From: Porticoccus sp905181945
GTDB lineage: Bacteria > Pseudomonadota > Gammaproteobacteria > Pseudomonadales > Porticoccaceae
Assembly (NCBI RefSeq): GCF_047729555.1
Contig: NZ_CP159825.1
Location: 1,302,001 to 1,366,000 of the forward strand
Length of the DNA: 64,000 nt
Direction of reading: 5' to 3'
Part shown: positions 57,863 through 64,000 of the stretch, piece after piece
Position numbering within the stretch: position 1 is the first letter of the stretch
How the letters are laid out: every line of letters starts with the position of its first letter
Made by a program: the position numbers and the translations under genes
The notes under the pieces: generated by a model
Database searches by the model: none
Seen by the model: only the letters and a program-made list of their open reading frames with translations
What the model was told of the DNA's origin: nothing

Positions 57863-58567
57863 ATGGAAACGGCAAGCTTAGCTATTATGTTTACGCTAAC
57901 CCTTTTGGGTTTTTGGGCGGCTACCTGGGTCTTGAGTGCCAGTCAGTCAGAGTCTGTTATTCATCTGTTCCTGCATCCGTTAGTCGTAGGTCCTTTTCTA
58001 GTGACAATTTTTCTCATATTGTTACGCATTGATTATCAGCAATATCGCTTGGCTAATGAACCATTCTTCTTTTTGCTCGATACCGCAATTGTCGCTTTAG
58101 CCGTACCTTTGTATCAGCAATTTTACAACTTCCGAATAGCAGTCAAACCCTTACTGATCACTTTAATATTTAGTGCCTTTTTTGCAAGCATTAGCGCGGC
58201 AGGGTGCGCCTTAATGTTCGGTGTCGATATCAGCAGTATAGCGTCTCTAGCGCCAAAATCAGTAACTACCCCCATAGCGCTTCGTATTGCAGAAAAGATT
58301 GGTGGAGACTTGTCTATGACTGCTGGAATAGTGGTGCTAACCGGGATAATAGGCGCAATTTTTGGACCCGTGCTATTTAATCGGCTAGGCATCAAAGATG
58401 ACCGCATTAAGGGGTTTATTCTAGGGATTTGTGCTCACGGCATAGGCGCCGCAAAGGCACTTGAAATTAGTCGAAAGTGTGGTGCATTTGCTATACTGGG
58501 TCTTAGTGCAACTGGAATACTGACTGCTTTAATCTTGCCTTACATTGTTCTCTTTGCAGTAAAGTAA
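57863..58567 (+). CDS. LrgB/CidB family membrane protein
   Basis: A 234-residue membrane protein with about seven hydrophobic segments. It has the LrgB motifs FFFLLDTAIVALAVPLYQQF, LAPKSVTTPIALRIAEKIGG and GICAHGIGAAKALEI. It partners LrgA directly upstream. The stop codon is embedded in the terminator stem at 58564-58597. Confidence 0.9.
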   Translation: METASLAIMFTLTLLGFWAATWVLSASQSESVIHLFLHPLVVGPFLVTIFLILLRIDYQQYRLANEPFFFLLDTAIVALAVPLYQQFYNFRIAVKPLLITLIFSAFFASISAAGCALMFGVDISSIASLAPKSVTTPIALRIAEKIGGDLSMTAGIVVLTGIIGAIFGPVLFNRLGIKDDRIKGFILGICAHGIGAAKALEISRKCGAFAILGLSATGILTALILPYIVLFAVK

Positions 58568-58597
58568 TAAAAAGGCCCTAACGGGCCTTTTTATTAC
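58564..58597. terminator. Bidirectional terminator, lrgB and FKBP gene
   Basis: GTAATAAAAAGGCCC (58564-58578) and GGGCCTTTTTATTAC (58583-58597) form a perfect 15-bp stem with loop TAAC. T-runs flank both sides, so it serves lrgB on the plus strand and the FKBP gene on the minus strand. It contains the lrgB stop codon. Confidence 0.92.
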
Positions 58598-58616
58598 TAA
58601 GGTATATGGTGACTAC

Positions 58617-59384
58617 TTATTCTGATGTTAGGACTTTCTCCAGCTCTACCTCAAAAACAAGGGTTGCCATAGGTCCAATTGTAGGCAATTGCCCCTGCGG
58701 TCCATAAGCAAGCTCTGGGTGAAGATAAAGCTCCCATTTGGCACCTTCTTTCATTTTTTGTAATGCTTCTGTCCAGCCAGGAATAACGTCAGCAAGACTA
58801 AGTTCTACCGAACCACCGTGCTTAGACGAAGTATCGAATTCACGACCATCAATAAATGTACCCCTGTAATGTACAAGAACGCGACTTGTTGCTGCTGGTG
58901 ATGCGCCTGCGCCCGGGATAATAATTTTATATTGTAAGCCCGTTTCTGTCGTGACGACGCCATTTTTCGTGCTATTTTCTGATAAAAATTTCTTACCTTC
59001 TTGAATATTTTTTTCTGCTGTAGCATTCATTTCTTCTTGATACTTAGCAGTTTTTTCCTGCTGTGCGGCATAGTAGTTCTCTACCACCTTTACTGCATCT
59101 TCCTTAGAAATTCGAGGACGTTGATTATTCAATGCATCAGCCATACCTAATGCAAAAGCTTTTTGATCAATCTTTGTATCTGAAGTAAAAAATTGAAGGC
59201 CTACATCGCCGCCTACGATGTAACTAAACTTTTCAATTTCGGTTTCCATGGTTGATTCTTCTGCACCCACAACCGAAAGCAATTCTTTTTCTGCAGCAAA
59301 ACCTAATTCAGGTGATTCATTATCATTGCAAGCGACTAAGCCAAGGGCTGCTGCAAGGATCAAAAATAAGTGTGTGAATTTCAT
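58617..59384 (-). CDS. FKBP-type peptidyl-prolyl isomerase lipoprotein (FkpA/Mip-like)
   Basis: Periplasmic prolyl isomerase/chaperone. The 255-residue protein has a lipoprotein signal with lipobox LVAC, Cys near residue 19, so it is likely anchored in the outer membrane. An N-terminal helical dimerisation domain (KFSYIVGGDVGLQF, IDQKAFALGMADAL) precedes the FKBP domain: VLVHYRGTFIDGREFDTS, IPGWTEALQKMKEGAKWELY and HPELAYGPQG. The domain order is the Mip/FkpA form. Confidence 0.93.
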   Translation of the reverse strand: MKFTHLFLILAAALGLVACNDNESPELGFAAEKELLSVVGAEESTMETEIEKFSYIVGGDVGLQFFTSDTKIDQKAFALGMADALNNQRPRISKEDAVKVVENYYAAQQEKTAKYQEEMNATAEKNIQEGKKFLSENSTKNGVVTTETGLQYKIIIPGAGASPAATSRVLVHYRGTFIDGREFDTSSKHGGSVELSLADVIPGWTEALQKMKEGAKWELYLHPELAYGPQGQLPTIGPMATLVFEVELEKVLTSE

Positions 59385-59462
59385 ATGACTATCCTTTTTA
59401 AGCCTATCTGTAATTGGAATTATTTAACAAGTAGCGCATCATAACTCATAAGTCCTGAAAAC

Positions 59463-59966
59463 TTAATCAGAGTCTTGAGGAAGACTTGCATGAAACAGCA
59501 ATGGATGACCGATTAAGATTTCAGGAGCGTTCAGCATGGTCAAATAATTATTAAGATTAATCATTTGCCATTCTGTGTTGACCGCATCATTAATAATAAA
59601 ATGCTGTTCTTTTGCCCAGTGATACAGAATCTCTTGGACCACTTTTTCGGCAGTTACTTCCAATTCTTTCAGCACTCTAACACTGTTTTTAATTAATGCT
59701 GACACAGCCACAAATCGTCTCACTCGGCGCAATGGTTGCACAGCACAATGATCCCATTGTTTAATTTTCTCCCCTGCCGCGGTTAAATCCTTATTTGTGA
59801 TCTCAATACCACAAGAGCCAAGCCAACAGCACAGAAGCAGCATGTTAACATTGGCGTCGTATTTATCTTGGTATTGAAGACAGTGCTCTGCCACACCTGA
59901 TCGAGCGTAATGCGATAGCGAATAAATCCAAAAAGAATTTTCTGTATTGCTGCCTAGTTTTTTCAA
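59463..59966 (-). CDS. TIGR02444 family protein (DUF2390)
   Basis: A 167-residue protein, mostly helical. It has FWIYSLSHYARSGVAEHCLQYQD and VNMLLLCCWLGSCGIEI, the N-terminal signature of the TIGR02444/DUF2390 family. Function is not known to me. The 13-nt distance to the upstream elbB suggests cotranscription. Confidence 0.8.
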   Translation of the reverse strand: MKKLGSNTENSFWIYSLSHYARSGVAEHCLQYQDKYDANVNMLLLCCWLGSCGIEITNKDLTAAGEKIKQWDHCAVQPLRRVRRFVAVSALIKNSVRVLKELEVTAEKVVQEILYHWAKEQHFIINDAVNTEWQMINLNNYLTMLNAPEILIGHPLLFHASLPQDSD

Positions 59967-59979
59967 AGCTTGCGGAATC

Positions 59980-60642
59980 TCATGTCTTGATCATAGCCAA
60001 CACGGCCTGCACTAGCTTTTCGACACCGACTGCCGCTTCACTGATATTGCTCGCCAGCATGTATGCTGGGGTTGTCACTAAAAGATTCTTATCGTCAATG
60101 CATATATCGTTGACGCTGCAGACTTCGTGGATAGCTCCAGTAGCTTCGATAGCCTCAGCGGTCGACTTATCATCACCAATAGTGAAACGAACTCCTTCCC
60201 CAAACAGCTTACCTGCCATTGCCGGCGCAATACACATCGCACCCACTGGCTTTTTGGCCTGGTGCGCTGCTTGAACAAAACGCTTTAGTTCTTCATTTAA
60301 CAAAAAGGCAGAGCCCTTGACAGCAAAATCACATAGATTTTTAGCGGCGCCAAATCCACCAGGTATAATAACTGCATCAAAATCTACCATGTTGGCCTGG
60401 GCTAAATCTTTTATGTCTCCGCGAACCAGTCGAGCAGCCTCCGCTAATACGTTTCGACTCTCATCTTCGACTACATCACCAGTAAAATGGTTAATAACAT
60501 GCATCTGTTGAATGTCTGGGGCAAAGCATTGCACTTGTGCTCCCGCTTTATCTAAGCACAAAAGAGTGATGACAGATTCATAGATTTCTGATCCATCAAA
60601 TACACCGCATCCTGACAAAATCACGGCTATTTTTTTACTCAA
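59980..60642 (-). CDS. elbB: Isoprenoid biosynthesis glyoxalase ElbB (DJ-1/PfpI family)
   Basis: A 220-residue cytoplasmic glyoxalase III-like protein of the DJ-1 superfamily. It has VILSGCGVFDGSEIYESV, VDFDAVIIPGGFGAAKNLCDF and the nucleophile elbow GAMCIAPAMAGK with the conserved Cys. Length equals E. coli ElbB. The isoprenoid link comes from genetics in E. coli and the cellular substrate is unclear. Confidence 0.92.
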   Translation of the reverse strand: MSKKIAVILSGCGVFDGSEIYESVITLLCLDKAGAQVQCFAPDIQQMHVINHFTGDVVEDESRNVLAEAARLVRGDIKDLAQANMVDFDAVIIPGGFGAAKNLCDFAVKGSAFLLNEELKRFVQAAHQAKKPVGAMCIAPAMAGKLFGEGVRFTIGDDKSTAEAIEATGAIHEVCSVNDICIDDKNLLVTTPAYMLASNISEAAVGVEKLVQAVLAMIKT

Positions 60643-60674
60643 AACTTATCTCCTGTTGTCTTAGCTATAATATC

Positions 60675-61373
60675 TTACAATATGCGAGCGTACATAAGAT
60701 CCCAAACTCCATGACCCAGTCGTTCGCCTCGTGCCTCAAATTTAGTGACTGGACGAAAGTCTGGCCTCAATGAGTACTTTCTTGCACCAGCGGTATTCTG
60801 ATAACCTGTAGCCGATTCCATCACCTCCAACATCGACTCAGCATACGGTTCCCAATCAGTCGCTAAATGGACCGTACCCCCTATTTCCAATTTTTCTCTA
60901 AGCATTTGAATAAAACTTGGCTGTATTAGTCGGCGTTTATTATGTTTCTTTTTATGCCATGGGTCAGGAAAATATATTTGCACACGGTGGATGCTAGCAT
61001 CAGGGATGCAGTCTTCAATAACATCTATGGCGTCAGCCATGTATACTCTGACATTTTGGAGGGACAGCTTGCCTGCATCACTAATTAAACGTCCAACGCC
61101 AGGAGCATGCACCTCGATACCCACGAAATCTTTATCTGGCTCAAGTTGAATCATGCTGAGCAACGATCCGCCCATACCAAACCCAATTTCTAGTACTTGA
61201 GGGGCATTGCGCCCAAATTCTGACTGAAAGTTTAGCAGCCCTTGATGCAAGCTTAAGCCATAATTTGGCCAATGATCATGAAAGCCTAGCTTTTGTCCAT
61301 CGGTCATACGTCCAGAACGAACAACATAGCTTCGTATGGATTTTTTTTTGTACTCGGGCCTGACGTCTTCCAC
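60675..61373 (-). CDS. trmB: tRNA (guanine-N7-)-methyltransferase
   Basis: Makes m7G46 in the tRNA variable loop from SAM. The 232-residue protein begins with a basic N-terminus (RPEYKKKSIRSYVVRSGRMT). It has the SAM motif LEIGFGMGGSLLSM, FVGIEVHAPGVGRLI and the catalytic YFPDPWHKKKHNKRRL. Length matches the family. Confidence 0.95.
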   Translation of the reverse strand: MEDVRPEYKKKSIRSYVVRSGRMTDGQKLGFHDHWPNYGLSLHQGLLNFQSEFGRNAPQVLEIGFGMGGSLLSMIQLEPDKDFVGIEVHAPGVGRLISDAGKLSLQNVRVYMADAIDVIEDCIPDASIHRVQIYFPDPWHKKKHNKRRLIQPSFIQMLREKLEIGGTVHLATDWEPYAESMLEVMESATGYQNTAGARKYSLRPDFRPVTKFEARGERLGHGVWDLMYARIL

Positions 61374-61423
61374 CTTTAATAACTCCGTACTATTTCAGGC
61401 TATAATGACCAAGAACACCATGA

Positions 61424-61801
61424 CTAGGATTTTACTAAAGTCCTAGTCAGGGCAAAAGAAAGGACCAACCAGCCAACCAAAAACATACTACCGCCGATAG
61501 GCGTAATCATGCCAAAGGCCTTGATGCCAGTAATAACTAATAAGTAAAGGCTGCCTGAAAAAATGATGGAGCCCATGACAAACAACCAGCCTACAACGCT
61601 CCATAAAACAGTATAATGGCGATTTGCAGCAACAATGACTGACAGCAACGCCAGGACATGGAACATTTGGTACTGCACCCCGGTTTGCCAAAGATTCAAC
61701 ATCTCTGGTGCCGTAGTGCCCTGAAGCAGATGAGCGCCAAAGGCACCCAAGGCGACAGCAAAAAAACCTAACATTGCTGTCATGCCTGTTAGCATCTTCA
61801 T
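61424..61801 (-). CDS. DUF423 family membrane protein (YgdD-like)
   Basis: A 125-residue inner-membrane protein with four hydrophobic segments. It has LGAFGAHLLQG and WQTGVQYQMFHVLALL near the N-terminus, and GSIIFSGSLYLLVITGIKAFGMITPIGG, which are the DUF423 family's marks. Function unknown. It lies 50 nt upstream of trmB on the same strand. Confidence 0.88.
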   Translation of the reverse strand: MKMLTGMTAMLGFFAVALGAFGAHLLQGTTAPEMLNLWQTGVQYQMFHVLALLSVIVAANRHYTVLWSVVGWLFVMGSIIFSGSLYLLVITGIKAFGMITPIGGSMFLVGWLVLSFALTRTLVKS

Positions 61802-61858
61802 TTTTCATCCTATTCTATCGAGTTGATAATTTATCATTTCATGCAGAAAAACAAATAA

Positions 61859-61883
61859 AAAAGCCGCATAAAACGCGGCTTTT
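61859..61883 (-). terminator. Terminator of rpoH
   Basis: AAAAGCCGC (61859-61867) and GCGGCTTTT (61875-61883) form a 9-bp stem with a 7-nt loop; on the minus strand it is followed by TTATTTG. It sits 24 nt past the rpoH stop. Confidence 0.85.
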
Positions 61884-61906
61884 GGAAACTTAAGCCCGCT
61901 AAGAGT

Positions 61907-62758
61907 TTACGCCTCCATGCTCATCCGGACTTTTTTCATTGCATTTTTTTCTAGCTGCCTCACACGTTCTGCAGAAATCTTATATCTAGCCGCTAAATCA
62001 TGAAGTGTAGCTTTATTATCTGTTAGCCAGCGACTCTGAATAATGTCACGGCTACGCTCATCCAGCTCGGCCAATGCTTTCGTCATGCGATTGTGGCTAT
62101 CGTTACCAGTTTCTGCTATCTCAGCCAATAATGCTGGATCAGCCGTCTTGTCCTCTAAATACAATGCTGGCGCTTGGTAAGGGCTCTCATCGTCATCTGA
62201 TGAATAGTCAAAGCATTCATCATGACCTGCAAGACGCTTTTCCATCTCCATAACTTGGGAAACTTCAACACCCAAATCGTCTGCAATTGCTTTAGCCTCA
62301 TCATTGCTTAACCATGCCAAACTTTTCTTGGCGCCACGCAGGTTAAAGAACAATTTTCTCTGAGCTTTAGTAGTAGCAACTTTAACTATACGCCAGTTTC
62401 TTAACACATATTCATGTATTTCAGCTCTAACCCAGTGCACGGCAAAAGACACTAAGCGAACACCTTTTTCAGGATTGAAACGCTTAACGGCTTTCATTAA
62501 TCCAACATTACCTTCTTGAATTAGATCGCCCAAAGGCAATCCATAACCGTTATAAGAGCGTGCAATATAAACAACAAAACGAAGATGAGATAAAACTAAG
62601 CGCCGTGCGGCGTCTAAATCCTCATGGTAATAAAGATCTTCGGCGAGAGCACGCTCTTCCTCGGCGGAGAGAATGGCAATTGCATTAGCGCCCTGTATGT
62701 AAGCGGCAATATTTGCTCCAGGGGTCATCCAATCCAAAGGTTGTAAATTTTGACTCAT
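61907..62758 (-). CDS. rpoH: RNA polymerase sigma factor RpoH (sigma-32)
   Basis: Heat-shock sigma factor. The 283-residue protein has region 2 (LVLSHLRFVVYIARSYNGYG, DLIQEGNVGLMKAVKRFNPE, SFAVHWVRAEIHEYVLRNWR), the RpoH box QRKLFFNLR, and region 4 with the helix-turn-helix TLHDLAARYKISAERVRQLE. Length matches E. coli (284). The upstream ftsE-ftsX pair is the usual neighbour. No thermosensor structure was worked out in the leader. Confidence 0.96.
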   Translation of the reverse strand: MSQNLQPLDWMTPGANIAAYIQGANAIAILSAEEERALAEDLYYHEDLDAARRLVLSHLRFVVYIARSYNGYGLPLGDLIQEGNVGLMKAVKRFNPEKGVRLVSFAVHWVRAEIHEYVLRNWRIVKVATTKAQRKLFFNLRGAKKSLAWLSNDEAKAIADDLGVEVSQVMEMEKRLAGHDECFDYSSDDDESPYQAPALYLEDKTADPALLAEIAETGNDSHNRMTKALAELDERSRDIIQSRWLTDNKATLHDLAARYKISAERVRQLEKNAMKKVRMSMEA

Positions 62759-62868
62759 ATAAACCTCATATAAACCCCGAAAACTCGGGACAGATATTTT
62801 AACAGCTTAAAATTAGATTACCATACCAATATAAAATATCATAACTCGCTGTTTTGAATCAATAAAAA

Positions 62869-63876
62869 TTATTTTGGTTCGATAGAGGCCAGCTGTCTTA
62901 CAATCGCCAACCAAGCCCCCAAAAACCCCAAACCAGCACCAATAAGTAAAAGCCACATTAAACCAGAAGATCCCAAGCCTTCTAATTGGAATACACTCTG
63001 ATAAAGATCAGCTAAGTGTGCCACAGGCGCAGACATCCAGTGTACAAACACAGTAACTAAAATCCATGCCAGAGCCCCACCTATAAAGCCATACCAAGCA
63101 CCAGTATACAAAAATGGTCGCCGAACATAGCTGTCGGTTCCACCTACAAGCTTCACAACAATCACTTCATTGCGACGATTTTCAAGAGCAAGCCTAACAG
63201 TGTTTCCAATAATCAACAAAACACTAAAAGCTAGAATCACCCCAAGCATCAAGGCCAACTTCTCGCAAACCTCCAGCATTGCTTGCAACCTTTGCAGCCA
63301 TTGCATGTCGACCTGAACACTATCAACAAGAGTCTCTTCCTGTAATTTTCTTACTAGGGTTCCGATAGCCTCAGAATCATGCTTGATGTCTTCCTTCGGT
63401 TGAATAAGAAGGACTGCTGGCAATGGGTTTTCATCCAGCATTTCTAAAACGCTTCCAAAATTTGACTCTAAACGAAATTCGTCAAGTCCTTGCTGGCTGG
63501 AAATATATTTCACAGCAGTTATATCGATATCTGACAATAAACTTTTCTTTAGTTTCTCGGCTTTCAGTTGAGAGGCTGTCATCTTTAAAAATACAGTGAT
63601 TTGAGTTGTGGACTCCGCATGGCTGCCTAGTTCTTTAAGGTTAATAACACCGACATATAAAGTTAAAGGTAAACCCAAAGCTATTGCTACAACAAGGGAC
63701 GTCATTAGCGTCTGGAGTGGTTCGGCGCACAATCGACGAATTGTGCTGGCGAACGACTGATAATGGCTCCGGAAATAACCTTTAAATTGATCTGAAAATC
63801 TCTGTTTTCGTTCTTTAGAAATCAATAAACCTGGGCGGTTTTTAGCTTCGGGCTTGCGACGGTAATTACGCTTCAT
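62869..63876 (-). CDS. ftsX: Cell division ABC transporter permease FtsX
   Basis: Membrane partner of FtsE that activates amidases at the septum. The 335-residue protein has a cytoplasmic basic N-terminus, a first membrane segment (TLMTSLVVAIALGLPLTLYVG), a periplasmic loop of about 110 residues, and three more membrane segments near the C-terminus. The family pattern RRNEVIVVKLVGGTDSYVRRPF is present. Its ATG overlaps the ftsE stop (ATGA). Confidence 0.95.
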   Translation of the reverse strand: MKRNYRRKPEAKNRPGLLISKERKQRFSDQFKGYFRSHYQSFASTIRRLCAEPLQTLMTSLVVAIALGLPLTLYVGVINLKELGSHAESTTQITVFLKMTASQLKAEKLKKSLLSDIDITAVKYISSQQGLDEFRLESNFGSVLEMLDENPLPAVLLIQPKEDIKHDSEAIGTLVRKLQEETLVDSVQVDMQWLQRLQAMLEVCEKLALMLGVILAFSVLLIIGNTVRLALENRRNEVIVVKLVGGTDSYVRRPFLYTGAWYGFIGGALAWILVTVFVHWMSAPVAHLADLYQSVFQLEGLGSSGLMWLLLIGAGLGFLGAWLAIVRQLASIEPK

Positions 63877-64000
63877 TGAGACTTTCCGTCCTCTAATAGC
63901 TGTCCGTGATCCAGCTTCAATAAACGCAATCCCATAGAGGAAATTAGATCTACATCATGTGTAGCAATCAATACTGTGACGCCAACCTCACAAAAATTAT
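63873..64000 (-). CDS. ftsE: Cell division ATP-binding protein FtsE, C-terminal part
   Basis: The minus strand reads NFCEVGVTVLIATHDVDLIS followed by SSMGLRLLKLDHGQLLEDGK and a stop at 63873. VLIATHD is the H-loop of an ABC ATPase. The gene continues beyond base 64000, where the Walker A, signature and Walker B motifs should lie. The stop overlaps the ftsX start by 4 nt. Confidence 0.93.
   Translation of the reverse strand, partial: NFCEVGVTVLIATHDVDLISSMGLRLLKLDHGQLLEDGKSQ

Overview
The window is a chromosomal segment of a gammaproteobacterium, AT-rich and without phage, insertion sequences, CRISPR arrays or resistance genes. Three gene orders point to this class: tRNA-Thr/Tyr/Gly/Thr-tuf-tRNA-Trp-secE-nusG-rplKAJL; ygfB-pepP-ubiH-ubiI beside zapA-6S RNA-fau; and ftsE-ftsX-rpoH. 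Other neighbourhoods (birA-coaX beside tRNA-Tyr; tyrS-mepM-anmK-erpA-argC; tkt-epd-pgk-fba opposite a regulator-metK-ahcY block) resemble Pseudomonas and Cellvibrionales. The 407-residue EF-Tu, with extra residues after its NKAD motif, suggests a marine Cellvibrionales-type bacterium (SAR92-like?). That placement is inference.

Layout. 1-8.1 kb, all minus strand: the end of the L7/L12-L10-L1-L11 ribosomal protein block with an L10 autoregulatory leader, nusG, secE, tuf, five tRNAs, then coaX-birA and a TauE/SafE permease. 8.2-13.8 kb: one complete rRNA operon, also minus strand, ordered 16S-tRNA-Ile-tRNA-Ala-23S-5S. It has two tandem promoters, boxA sites, RNase III processing stems and a strong terminator. 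13.9-20.2 kb: tyrS, a peptidoglycan peptidase, anmK, erpA, a bactofilin and argC. 20.3-23.3 kb: a haem cluster, hemJ-hemL-hemB. 23.3-28.7 kb: an isolated gcvH, two ubiquinone-pathway hydroxylases, pepP and ygfB. 28.9-34.1 kb: a small coiled-coil protein, zapA, 6S RNA, fau, pyk, ilvA and rpiA. 34.1-42.9 kb, minus strand: srkA and an MFS transporter, a lone hydrolase, then fba-pgk-epd-tkt for glycolysis and the pentose phosphate pathway. 43.0-48.3 kb: an SAM-cycle block sahR-metK-ahcY-metF-rsmE. 48.3-54.2 kb: secB and a three-gene acetone carboxylase operon. 54.7-64 kb: gshA, an unknown secreted protein, dsbB-lrgA-lrgB, an FKBP lipoprotein, a TIGR02444-family protein, elbB, trmB, a DUF423 protein, rpoH, ftsX and the end of ftsE.

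Most of the window is conserved housekeeping. The parts that stand out are: (1) a SahR-type regulator (ArsR helix-turn-helix fused to a methyltransferase-like SAH-sensing domain) with a perfect 11-bp-arm palindrome overlapping its promoter in the intergenic region shared with tkt; (2) an acetone carboxylase operon with a repeat-rich 0.5-kb upstream region and no visible regulator; (3) a 30-bp in-frame tandem duplication inside the membrane anchor of the M23 peptidase; (4) gcvH alone at a locus where gcvT and gcvP would be expected. I did not find a convincing wholly new system. The SahR/tkt operator and the acetone carboxylase control region are the best leads.
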